Assembly (NCBI GenBank): GCA_964430855.1
Contig: CAYSHC010000056.1
Location: forward strand, 1 to 24,414
DNA: 24,414 nt
Reading direction: 5' to 3'
Source of the DNA: JAEZDP01 sp964430855
Lineage (GTDB): Bacteria; Acidobacteriota; Vicinamibacteria; Vicinamibacterales; Vicinamibacteraceae
The stretch's first letter is position 1, and every line of letters starts with the position of its first letter. A program made the translations under genes and the position numbers. Below the pieces are notes generated by a model. It was not told the DNA's origin. It saw nothing but the letters and a program-made list of their open reading frames with translations, and searched no databases. Shown one piece after another: positions 1-7,395 of this stretch.

Positions 1-618
<618 letters not shown>

Positions 619-667
619 GTGAATCTTCCTGTGTGTTGTCGCCTGCGTTCGCCGGGCCCGCCGACGG

Positions 668-1666
668 TCATGCCGTCTGTGCGGGCCGCGCCTCGAGCGC
701 GGCCAGTGCTTCGTAGTGCCGCCGTTCCTCGTCGGTCAGCCGGGAGGGCACCTTCACCTCGAGCGTGACCAGCAAATCGCCGCGTACGCCGGACTGGCCC
801 AGCACGGGCATGCCCTGGCCGCGCACGCGCAGCGTGCGCCCCGGCGCGCTGCCGGGCGGGACGCGCACGCGCAGCGGACGCCCGACCAGCGGCCGGACCT
901 CGGCCTCGCCGCCCAGCACGGCCGTCGGCACCGAGATGGGCACCTTGACCGCAAGGTCGTGGTCGCCGCGCCGCTCGAACCGCGGGTGCGGCTGGATGCG
1001 CACCCGGAAATACACGTCGCCGCCCTCCGAGGCCGCGCGCACGCGCTGGCCGTCCCGGATGCCGGCGGGGAACCGCACCTCGATGGTGCGGTCGGCCCGG
1101 CCTGGTCCCGACAGCGTCACGCGGCGTGACGTCCCGGTGAAGGCTTCCTCGAGCGAAAGGGACACCTCGTGGTCGACCGTCGAGGCCGCGCGGCCTGTCG
1201 CCGGACCCTGGCGTGTCGTGCGGCGTCGCCCCGCCGTGCGGCGCCGCGTCTGCGTGCCGCCGAAGAACGTCTTGAAGAAGTCGGAGAAGGGGCTCTCGTC
1301 ACCGAAGAGCTCCTCGACCTCCTCGGGATCCACCGGCCGTCCGCCGCCGGAACCACCCATGTTGAACGTCCAGGTGCCGCCCCCCGGCCCCCCGAACCCG
1401 CCAAACGGCGACCCGCCGCCCTGGCGCGCGGCCTGCTCGTACGCCTTCCAGTTCGCGCCGAGCTCGTCGTATTTCCTGCGCGTCTCGGGCGAGCCGAGCA
1501 CCTCGTAGGCCTCGCTCACTTCCTTGAAGCGGGCCTCGGCGCTGGCATCGCCCGGGTTCACGTCCGGGTGGTACTTGCGGGCGAGCCTGCGAAACGCCTG
1601 CTTGATTTCCTTGTCCGTCGCGGTCTTGGGGACCCCAAGAATCGCGTAGTAATCGCGGAAGTCCAC
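668..1666 (-). CDS. DnaJ-family co-chaperone, CbpA-like (no zinc finger)
   Basis: J-domain protein of 332 aa that stimulates DnaK ATPase and delivers unfolded clients. The J domain spans about residues 4-70 with the catalytic HPD motif at 33-35. A Gly/Phe-rich linker follows (about 84-115), then a charged stretch and the C-terminal beta-sandwich client-binding domains (about 165-325). The CxxCxGxG zinc-finger repeats of class I DnaJ are absent, so this is a class II, CbpA/DnaJ2-type protein. The start is GTG at 1666; a GAGG Shine-Dalgarno overlaps the stop codon of hspR upstream, which implies translational coupling (7 nt between the genes). Lying between hspR and clpB, it probably serves the ClpB disaggregation pathway. 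Family assignment is firm; the exact name (dnaJ, dnaJ2 or cbpA) is a convention. Confidence 0.93.
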   Translation of the reverse strand: MDFRDYYAILGVPKTATDKEIKQAFRRLARKYHPDVNPGDASAEARFKEVSEAYEVLGSPETRRKYDELGANWKAYEQAARQGGGSPFGGFGGPGGGTWTFNMGGSGGGRPVDPEEVEELFGDESPFSDFFKTFFGGTQTRRRTAGRRRTTRQGPATGRAASTVDHEVSLSLEEAFTGTSRRVTLSGPGRADRTIEVRFPAGIRDGQRVRAASEGGDVYFRVRIQPHPRFERRGDHDLAVKVPISVPTAVLGGEAEVRPLVGRPLRVRVPPGSAPGRTLRVRGQGMPVLGQSGVRGDLLVTLEVKVPSRLTDEERRHYEALAALEARPAQTA

Positions 1667-1673
1667 GTGGGCC

Positions 1674-2036
1674 TCACAAGCCGAGCATCTCGCTCAGGCG
1701 ATCGAGTTCCTGGATCAGCTGCCGCATCGACGTGCGCGACCAGTCATCCTGCCGGGCCAGCGGCCGCAGGCGACGGACGACGTCGGCCACCGCCAGCAGG
1801 CGCTGCACGCCGGCGAGGTTGATGCCGCCCTCGTCGACGAGGTACTTGATGGTGCGCAGCCTGTCGATCTCCTCGCGGGTATAGACCCGCATGCTGCCCA
1901 GCGTGCGCGACGGGCGCACCAGGCCGAGACGCTCGTACTTGCGCAGCGTCTGCGGGTGCATGCCAAGGTGCCTCGCCGCCATGCTGATGAGGTACAGCTC
2001 GTCGGACTCCGCCGACCTGGTGTTACTTCGAGTCAT
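1674..2036 (-). CDS. hspR: HspR, MerR-family heat-shock repressor
   Basis: Transcriptional repressor of 120 aa. A MerR-type winged HTH fills about residues 15-85 (YLISMAARHLGMHPQTLRKY, then LVRPSRT and RVYTREEIDRL), followed by a short C-terminal helix. There is no metal-binding Cys array, as expected for HspR, which in Streptomyces binds HAIR operators with DnaK as co-repressor. The reading frame stays open far upstream on this strand, but the ATG at 2036 is chosen: homology begins here, and a strong promoter (-10 at 2059-2064, -35 at 2082-2087) places the transcript start near 2052. That excludes the in-frame ATG near 2072. It is the first gene of an operon with dnaJ and clpB, and probably represses itself through the inverted repeat overlapping its -35 box. 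Confidence 0.93.
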   Translation of the reverse strand: MTRSNTRSAESDELYLISMAARHLGMHPQTLRKYERLGLVRPSRTLGSMRVYTREEIDRLRTIKYLVDEGGINLAGVQRLLAVADVVRRLRPLARQDDWSRTSMRQLIQELDRLSEMLGL

Positions 2037-2058
2037 ATGACACCGCTGACATGAAGCA

Positions 2059-2087
2059 AGTGTAGACATTGACTCGGTGCGTGTCAA
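2059..2087 (-). promoter_or_regulatory. Sigma70-type promoter of hspR-dnaJ-clpB
   Basis: Read on the minus strand: TTGACA (2082-2087), 17-nt spacer, TACACT (2059-2064). The -35 matches consensus exactly and the -10 matches TAnnnT. The expected transcript start near 2052 gives a leader of only about 16 nt before the hspR ATG. Confidence 0.8.
2069..2087 (-). promoter_or_regulatory. HAIR-like inverted repeat, candidate HspR operator
   Basis: Minus-strand TTGACA-N7-AGTCAA (plus strand TTGACT 2069-2074, spacer 2075-2081, TGTCAA 2082-2087). The known HAIR consensus is CTTGAGT-N7-ACTCAAG, so the outer TTGA/TCAA arms and the 7-nt spacing match while the inner two bases of each half differ. One arm is the -35 hexamer itself, so bound HspR would block RNA polymerase. 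Operator identity is inferred from spacing, position and the adjacent hspR gene. Confidence 0.6.
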
Positions 2088-2183
2088 CCTCTCGCGTGCG
2101 GGTCCCACCGTGCCGCCGGGGCCTGCGGCATACTGAAGCCCCCCGGGCGGGCGCATGTCGCGCCATCCAGGGCCGGAAGCCTC

Positions 2184-2933
2184 GTGGACGTCACCTTCGC
2201 CGACCTGCTGACCATCGCGCTCCTCGTCCTGCTCGAGGGCATCCTGAGCGCCGACAACGCGCTCGTGCTCGCCATCCTGGTGCTGGCGCTGCCGCGCCAC
2301 GAGCAGCGGAAGGCGCTGCGCTACGGCATCCTCGGCGCGTTCCTGTTCCGCGGCCTCGCCACCGTCTTCGCCGCGTTCATGATCCAGCTGTCGTGGGTGA
2401 AGCTGATTGGCGCCGCGTACCTCCTCTGGCTGCCGTACAGCCACTTCCGCGGGGGCGACGGAGAGGAGCGGCGCGCCATCAAGCCGGCGACCAGCTGGTT
2501 CGGCCTCGGCGCCTTCTGGACGACGGTGATCAAGGTCGAGCTGACCGACATCGTCTTTGCCGTCGACTCCATCCTGGTGGCGGTGGCGATGTCGCCGAAG
2601 CTGTGGGTGATCATCACCGGCGGCCTGCTCGGCATCGTCGCGATGCGCCTGCTCATCGGACAGCTGCTGACTGTCGTGCAGCGGTTCCCGGTGCTGGTGG
2701 ACGGCGCGTTCGTCATCATCGGCTGGGTCGGCATCAAGCTGCTGATCGAGTACTTCCACCAGATCGGCGTGGTGCACTTCGAGGTGCCGAAGTGGCTGTC
2801 GCTCGGGCTGATCGTGGTGATCTTCGGCGGCTTCTACGCCTACGCGCGGATGAAGGGGCCGGTGGAGGTTCCGGCCGAGGACGAGGGCGAGGCCGCGTCG
2901 CTGCTGCGCGAGGACACGGAACGCCGCGACTGA
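2184..2933 (+). CDS. TerC-family integral membrane protein
   Basis: Protein of 249 aa made mostly of hydrophobic helices (about 7 predicted membrane segments) with the two hallmark TerC signatures: LSADNALV near residues 21-28 and VELTDIVFAVDSI in the middle, which place acidic residues in the membrane. TerC/Alx/YjbE-type proteins are linked to manganese or other metal export and to tellurite resistance, sometimes by loading metal onto exported enzymes; the substrate cannot be told from sequence. The start is GTG at 2184, with GGAAG about 6 nt upstream. The gene diverges from the hspR operon; no clear promoter of its own was seen. The C-terminal 20 residues are acidic and probably cytosolic. 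Confidence 0.88.
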   Translation: MDVTFADLLTIALLVLLEGILSADNALVLAILVLALPRHEQRKALRYGILGAFLFRGLATVFAAFMIQLSWVKLIGAAYLLWLPYSHFRGGDGEERRAIKPATSWFGLGAFWTTVIKVELTDIVFAVDSILVAVAMSPKLWVIITGGLLGIVAMRLLIGQLLTVVQRFPVLVDGAFVIIGWVGIKLLIEYFHQIGVVHFEVPKWLSLGLIVVIFGGFYAYARMKGPVEVPAEDEGEAASLLREDTERRD

Positions 2934-3022
2934 CGCCGCCCGGCGCCGTGCCGCCCGGGGCGGGCGGTGCCGGCCCGGTGGGCCATAATGGAGGTTGGGG
3001 CTCGACCCCGGAAGGAGTGTGT

Positions 3023-3451
3023 GTGGCGTATCCCGAATTCCTGATCGCCCCGATGCGCGAGGAACTGACGCGTCTGGGCGTTACCGAACTCCGTACAGCA
3101 GCCGACGTGGATGCCGCCGCGACGGCGCCGGGCACCACGATGATCATCGTCAACTCCGTCTGCGGGTGCGCGGCGGGGAAGGCGCGTCCCGGCATCGCGC
3201 TGGCCCTGCAGCACGGGACCCGTCCCGAGCGCGTGACGACCGTCTTCGCAGGGGCCGACATCGAGGCGACCGAGCGGGCGCGGCAGTACTTCACCGGCTA
3301 TCCGCCGTCCTCGCCGTCGGTCGGGCTGCTGCGCGACGGCAAGCTCGTCTACATGATGGAGCGGCACCAGATCGAGGGGAACAGCGCCGAGGGCATCGCC
3401 GCCGAGCTCGTCGCCGCCTTCGACAAGTACTGCGCGGCGCAGGTGAGCTGA
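3023..3451 (+). CDS. Bacilliredoxin, BrxA/BrxB (YphP/YqiW) family
   Basis: Thioredoxin-fold protein of 142 aa that removes bacillithiol or related low-molecular-weight thiols from mixed disulfides in Firmicutes. The family's CGC active site is at residues 47-49 within NSVCGCAAGKARPG, and the conserved TVFAGAD and PPSSPSVGLLRDGK segments are present. A third Cys lies near the C terminus (KYCAAQVS). The start is GTG at 3023, favoured by the excellent GGAAGGAG at 3010-3016 with a 6-nt gap; an upstream open stretch is not needed. CATAAT at 2984-2989 is a possible -10 box. The gene is convergent with ferrochelatase. Family membership is clear; whether this organism makes bacillithiol is unknown. 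Confidence 0.9.
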   Translation: MAYPEFLIAPMREELTRLGVTELRTAADVDAAATAPGTTMIIVNSVCGCAAGKARPGIALALQHGTRPERVTTVFAGADIEATERARQYFTGYPPSSPSVGLLRDGKLVYMMERHQIEGNSAEGIAAELVAAFDKYCAAQVS

Positions 3452-3460
3452 CCGGGAAGG

Positions 3461-3483
3461 GGCGGCGGGCGCTTCCCGCCGCC
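3461..3483. terminator. GC-rich stem-loop between convergent genes
   Basis: Perfect 9-bp stem GGCGGCGGG (3461-3469) / CCCGCCGCC (3475-3483) with a CGCTT loop, centred between the stop of the bacilliredoxin gene and the end of the minus-strand ferrochelatase gene. No T tract follows on either strand, so it is at best a non-canonical bidirectional terminator or transcript-end stabiliser. Confidence 0.45.
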
Positions 3484-3495
3484 GGCCGCCCGGCC

Positions 3496-4518
3496 CTACC
3501 GTACGGGCGGCGGCAGCTCGCGGGCCGCGCGGTGCGCGGGATGGACGATCGGAAGCGGGCGTCCCGTCCGGTACCGGTCGTGCGTGGCCTGCACCGCGTC
3601 GGCCAGCGTCTCGATGAACGCCGGGTGCGCGTTGACCGACGAGGCCAGCGCCATCGGGATGCCGAGCGACGCGCACGTCTCCCGGGCCTCGTGGCCGAGG
3701 TCGTAGAGCACCTCGATGTGGTCGCAGACGAAGCCCAGCGGACTCACCACCACGGCCGGCAGGCCACGTGACGCCTCGTGCCGGAGCCAGTCGTTGATGT
3801 CGGGTTCCAGCCACGGGTCGTCCGGTCTGCCGCTGCGGCTCTGGTAGACCAGGTCCCACCGTTCGAGGCCGGCGTGCGCGGCGACCCGCGTCGCCGATTC
3901 CTGCAACTGCCGCACGTACGTCGCGGCGCCCTCCATGCGTGCCGGGATGCTGTGCGCCGTGAAGACCACGCGCGCGGCGTCGCGCACGTTCTCGGGCAAC
4001 GACGCCCGCGCCCGCTGCAGCTCGTCACTCACGGCCGCGATGAGGCCGTCGTGGGTGTGCCAGTCGTTCACGTAGGTCACGTCGATCGGCTGCCGCCCGG
4101 CCGCCACCAGTTCCTCGTTGGCCTGCTGGACGTTGTGGCGGTACTGCGTGCATCCGGAGTACGAGCGGTGGGCCGACAGCAGGACGCCGATGGCGCGTCG
4201 CACGCCGTCGCTTGCCATCTGCGCCAGCACGTCGGGCAGCAGGGGCTTCCAGTTGCGCATGCCGACATAGACCGGCAGCGTCAGGCCGCGCGCCTCGAGC
4301 GCCCGCCGCAGGCCCTCGGCCTGGTCCATCGTGAAGCGGGTGAGCGGCGACACGCCGTCGAACAGCTCGTAGTGGTGGGCGACGTCCTCGACGCGCGCGG
4401 GCGGCACGTGGCGCCCGCGCAACACGTTGGCGAGGAACGGGCGGATGTCCTCGCGCCCGAGGGGACCGCCGAACGCGACGAGGAGGATGGCGTCGAAGGG
4501 GGCACGCGACCGGCTCAT
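3496..4518 (-). CDS. hemH: Ferrochelatase (actinobacterial CpfC-like type)
   Basis: Inserts Fe2+ into a porphyrin at the end of haem synthesis; 340 aa. The catalytic His is H189 in FTAHSIPARM and the acidic partner is E269 in GFVCDHIEVLYDL. N-terminal LVAFGGPLGREDIRPFLANV, FDGVSPL, VGMRNWKP and SYSGCTQY closely resemble actinobacterial enzymes (SFGGPEG, GGVSPIN, FGNRNW, SYSGCxQY) rather than the proteobacterial form. Those enzymes use coproporphyrin III (CpfC), so the substrate may be coproporphyrin rather than protoporphyrin; this is inference. The C terminus has no Cys cluster, so the [2Fe-2S] site of some actinobacterial enzymes is probably lacking. The start is ATG at 4518, with no clear Shine-Dalgarno. 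It diverges from surE, 59 nt away. Confidence 0.95.
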   Translation of the reverse strand: MSRSRAPFDAILLVAFGGPLGREDIRPFLANVLRGRHVPPARVEDVAHHYELFDGVSPLTRFTMDQAEGLRRALEARGLTLPVYVGMRNWKPLLPDVLAQMASDGVRRAIGVLLSAHRSYSGCTQYRHNVQQANEELVAAGRQPIDVTYVNDWHTHDGLIAAVSDELQRARASLPENVRDAARVVFTAHSIPARMEGAATYVRQLQESATRVAAHAGLERWDLVYQSRSGRPDDPWLEPDINDWLRHEASRGLPAVVVSPLGFVCDHIEVLYDLGHEARETCASLGIPMALASSVNAHPAFIETLADAVQATHDRYRTGRPLPIVHPAHRAARELPPPVR

Positions 4519-4577
4519 GGCAGCAGCAGTATGCCGCAGCTCGCCGCGGCAGGCGTCCGCATGCCATGCTGTGAATC

Positions 4578-5336
4578 ATGCGTAAGATTCTCGTCACCAA
4601 CGACGATGGCGTCCGTTCGGAGGGCATCGAGGCGCTGGCAGTCGCGCTGGAGACCCTGGGGGAGGTCACGGTGGTCGCACCGCACCACGAGTCGAGCGCC
4701 ATCGGCCACGCGCTCACGCTCGCGCGACCGCTGCGGCTCGAGCAGCTCGGCCCGCGCGTCTACATGGTGGACGGCACGCCGACCGACTGCGTCAACATCG
4801 CCGTCGCGCACCTGTTCGACCGCAAGCCGGACCTTGTCGTCTCGGGCATCAACAAGGGCTGGAACCTCGGCGACGACGTCACCTATTCGGGGACGGTGGC
4901 CGGCGCGCTCGAGGGCATCCTGCTCGGGATCCCGTCGATCGCGGTGTCGCTGCAGCGCACCGACCGGTTCGACTTCTCGCACGCGGCGTCAGCGGCCACC
5001 CACCTCGCGCGGCAGGTGCTGGCGCACGGCCTGCCGCCGCGCACGCTGCTGAACGTCAACCTCGCCACGGGCACGCCGCGGGGCTGGCGGCTCACCGTGC
5101 AGGCCGACCGCACGCATGTCACGGAGGTGCTGCGTGGCGACGATCCACGAGGGAGGCCGTACTACTGGATCGACGAGGGGCTGAGCGAGTGGGTGCCGCA
5201 CGGGCAGTCCGACTACGAGGCCGTGCGCGAGGGATACATCTCGGTCACGCCGCTGCAGCCGAACCTCACGGCGCACGACGCCATGCGGTACGTGGCGACG
5301 CTGCTGCCAGGAGACGGGGCGGATCAGGCGCGGTAG
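4578..5336 (+). CDS. surE: SurE 5'/3'-nucleotidase
   Basis: Metal-dependent phosphatase acting on nucleoside monophosphates; 252 aa, usual size for the family. Metal ligands are visible: D9 and D10 in ILVTNDDG, S40 in HHESSAIGH, and N92 in VSGINKGWN. The conserved DGTPTDCVN and TYSGTVAGALEG segments are also present. The start is ATG at 4578. In many bacteria surE neighbours pcm and rpoS/nlpD, but here it stands alone, divergent from ferrochelatase. Its last 13 bases overlap the end of the convergent small gene that follows. Confidence 0.96.
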   Translation: MRKILVTNDDGVRSEGIEALAVALETLGEVTVVAPHHESSAIGHALTLARPLRLEQLGPRVYMVDGTPTDCVNIAVAHLFDRKPDLVVSGINKGWNLGDDVTYSGTVAGALEGILLGIPSIAVSLQRTDRFDFSHAASAATHLARQVLAHGLPPRTLLNVNLATGTPRGWRLTVQADRTHVTEVLRGDDPRGRPYYWIDEGLSEWVPHGQSDYEAVREGYISVTPLQPNLTAHDAMRYVATLLPGDGADQAR

Positions 5337-5515
5337 TTGACGTGCCGGCCCACGCCGTCGCGAACGGGTGGCGGGGCCTGCGGCTGGTCGAGCAGCTGGA
5401 CGAGCGCCGCCGCCTGGTCACGCTCCTGGCGCATGGCCTTGCCGAGCACCAGTGTGGTGCGTTCCGCGGCGGCTGCCGCGTTTGCCGATGCCGTGATGGC
5501 TGCCGCGCCGTCCAT
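5324..5515 (-). CDS. Small YjfB-like putative motility protein
   Basis: Reading from the ATG at 5515 gives 63 aa, the usual length of the YjfB family, whose members are linked to motility regulons but are functionally unexplored. Supporting features are an Ala-rich N-terminal helix, a central LGKAMRQERDQAAALVQLL helix, and a C-terminal GxGxxVNxRA ending that resembles the GxxxxVDVRA-like end of YjfB proteins. The frame stays open to a GTG at 5650 (108 aa), with further ATGs at 5545/5548; none has a strong Shine-Dalgarno, so the start is uncertain. The 3' end overlaps surE by 13 nt in antisense. Family assignment is from remembered pattern only; the flagellar genes 13 kb away make it plausible. 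Confidence 0.5.
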   Translation of the reverse strand: MDGAAAITASANAAAAAERTTLVLGKAMRQERDQAAALVQLLDQPQAPPPVRDGVGRHVNYRA

Positions 5516-5653
5516 GATCCGTTCAATCGGCGGCGGGCCGGCCATCATGAATGGCGCGCCGGGCCACCGGGGCACGCTCGTGGCGCGGCCGCCGTGGGCG
5601 AAGGCGCCGGTGCGTCCGGCGAGGACGGCGGCGGCGTTCCGCGTGGGCACCGT

Positions 5654-5682
5654 TTGACGCGTTCATGGCCGTCGAGTAGAAT
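5654..5682 (+). promoter_or_regulatory. Sigma70-type promoter of tRNA-Pro
   Basis: TTGACG (5654-5659), 17-nt spacer, TAGAAT (5677-5682). Predicted transcript start is near 5689, five bases before the mature tRNA 5' end. Confidence 0.75.
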
Positions 5683-5693
5683 CACCCGGTTGT

Positions 5694-5770
<77 letters not shown>

Positions 5771-6132
5771 CTCACTCACTCACATGCGTTCGCTCGCGGC
5801 CGGGGCGAGTGCCAATCCGCTAACCGCCAACCGGTAGCCGCCAACCGCGCACGACCAGCCGCGGGCTCGACGCGATCGGTCGGCGAGTCATCCGAACCGC
5901 TCGCCGCCAACCGCCAGACCGAACACTGCGCCCCGCGTCGGCGTGTCGACGCCGCCGTCGCCCCATCGTTCCCTCACCGTCGGGCGAGCGCGTCTTCCGG
6001 TCACGCAGCGCGATGCGCCGCACACGCGCCGCGATCGCACGTCCACTCGCTCGACTCGTTACCTTTTCACCTCACGTCGCGGGGTGACGCCGAGTCTGCA
6101 CGGTCGTCCAGCGCTCCGCGCCGGTACGTGCG
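5771..6132. repeat. Gene-free stretch with short CCGCCAACCG repeats
   Basis: This 362-bp gap between tRNA-Pro and the end of murA holds no convincing gene. It starts with CACT-type microrepeats (about 5769-5783). It then carries three exact copies of CCGCCAACCG at 5824-5833, 5838-5847 and 5904-5913, embedded in related degenerate text. A weak stem (CTCGC/GCGAG) lies at about 5792-5808 without a T tract. The remainder, about 5940-6132, shows nothing I can interpret. Confidence 0.5.
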
Positions 6133-7392
6133 TCAGGCCTCCCGCTGCACCTGGGCGCCGAGCGCGGTCAGCCTGTCCACCACCTGCGCGTAGCCGCGCT
6201 CGACGGTCTCGAGTGGCCCGACGACGCTCTCGCCCTCGGCCGACAGGGCCGCGGCGATGAGGGCCATGCCCGAGCGCAGGTCGCGCGTGTCGAGGTGCCG
6301 GCCGCGCAGCGGCGTCCGCCCGGTGACGACCATGCGGTGCGAGTCGCACAGGAAGATGTCGGCATGCATGCCGCTCAGCTGCTCCAGCGCGAAGAGCCGC
6401 AGCTCGTACATCCAGTCGTGGATGAGCGTCCGGCCTTCCGCCTGGGTCGCCAGCACCGTAACGAGGCTGACCATGTCACTCGGGAATCCGGGCCACAGGC
6501 CGGTGACGATGCGGCCGATGGCACGGCAGCGTGACGGCGCGACCTCGAGGACGTCGCCGTCGACGTGGCAGTCCACCGCCATCCGCTGGAGCACCGACAC
6601 GGTCGGCTCGAGGTCGTCCCACGACGCGCCCGAGACCTGCACGGCGCCGCCCGTCACCGCCGCGACGACGGCCCACGACCCGGCCTCGATGTAGTCGCCG
6701 CGCAGCGTGTGCGCCGCGCCCGTGAGCCGGTCGACACCGTGCACGCGGATGCGCGAACTGCCGGCGCCCTCGATCTGGGCGCCCATGGCCGTCAGCAGCG
6801 TGCACAGTTCGACCACGTGCGGCTCGGTCGCCGCGTGCCGGATGTCGGTGGTGCCCTTTGCGAGCACCGCTGCCAGGACGGCCAGCTCGGTGGCCGTCAC
6901 CGACGCCTCGTCCATGTAGAACGAAGCGCCGCGCAGCCCGCCGTCGGGCGCCTCGAACCCGTGCGCGCCGACGGGCGACGGCACGGCACCGAGCGCGCGC
7001 AGCACCTGCACGTGCGTGGCGATGGTGCGCCGGGACGGGAAGTCGCCGCCCGGTTGCGCGAGGTGGGCGCGGCCCGCGCGCGCGAGGAGCGGGCCGAGCA
7101 GCAGCACCGAGCCGCGCAGCCTGCCGACCAGGTCCGCCTTGGGCTCCGCCGTCGCCAGCTCCCGCGTGCGCAGCGTTACCGTCGCCGAGCCGCGGCCCTG
7201 CACCTCGGTGCCGAGGCCCTCGAGGATGTCGAGCAGCACGTGCACGTCGCCGATGCGCGGCACGTTGTGCAGCACCACCGGCTGGTCGGTGAGCAGGCTG
7301 GCGACGATGAGCGGCAGCGCCGCGTTCTTGTTGCCCTCGACGCGGATGCGCCCTTCGAGCGGGCGTCCGCCTTCGACACGCAGAATGGCCAT
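6133..7392 (-). CDS. murA: MurA, UDP-GlcNAc enolpyruvyl transferase with Asp for catalytic Cys
   Basis: First committed step of peptidoglycan precursor synthesis in the cytosol: transfer of enolpyruvate from PEP to UDP-GlcNAc. The protein is 419 aa, a normal length. K22 is in GNKNA, GFPSDM carries the general-base Asp, and DLRSGMALIAAAL carries the PEP-binding Arg. The flexible-loop Cys (Cys115 in E. coli, PGGC) is replaced by D117 in PGGDFPSRR. The natural C-to-D change is known from Mycobacterium, Chlamydia and Borrelia enzymes and confers fosfomycin insensitivity. The loop after D117 is also unusual, because typical enzymes read IGARPVDLH there. The ATG at 7392 lies 3 nt after the murB stop, so the two are translationally linked. 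Confidence 0.95.
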   Translation of the reverse strand: MAILRVEGGRPLEGRIRVEGNKNAALPLIVASLLTDQPVVLHNVPRIGDVHVLLDILEGLGTEVQGRGSATVTLRTRELATAEPKADLVGRLRGSVLLLGPLLARAGRAHLAQPGGDFPSRRTIATHVQVLRALGAVPSPVGAHGFEAPDGGLRGASFYMDEASVTATELAVLAAVLAKGTTDIRHAATEPHVVELCTLLTAMGAQIEGAGSSRIRVHGVDRLTGAAHTLRGDYIEAGSWAVVAAVTGGAVQVSGASWDDLEPTVSVLQRMAVDCHVDGDVLEVAPSRCRAIGRIVTGLWPGFPSDMVSLVTVLATQAEGRTLIHDWMYELRLFALEQLSGMHADIFLCDSHRMVVTGRTPLRGRHLDTRDLRSGMALIAAALSAEGESVVGPLETVERGYAQVVDRLTALGAQVQREA

Positions 7393-7395
7393 GGG

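Noticed and set aside
2106..2134. Promoter for the TerC-family gene using CATACT as -10
   Set aside because: No reasonable -35 hexamer lies 16-18 nt upstream, so it was not called.
1674..2777. Long open frame on the minus strand extending hspR upstream to 367 aa
   Set aside because: The extension runs antisense through the TerC-family gene and the hspR promoter, is His/Gln/Asp-rich as expected for antisense frames of GC-rich genes, and has no recognisable domain.
5337..5657. 106-aa plus-strand frame after surE
   Set aside because: It is antisense to the YjfB-like gene, Ser/Trp/Arg-rich, with no ribosome site or similarity; the minus-strand reading is more protein-like.
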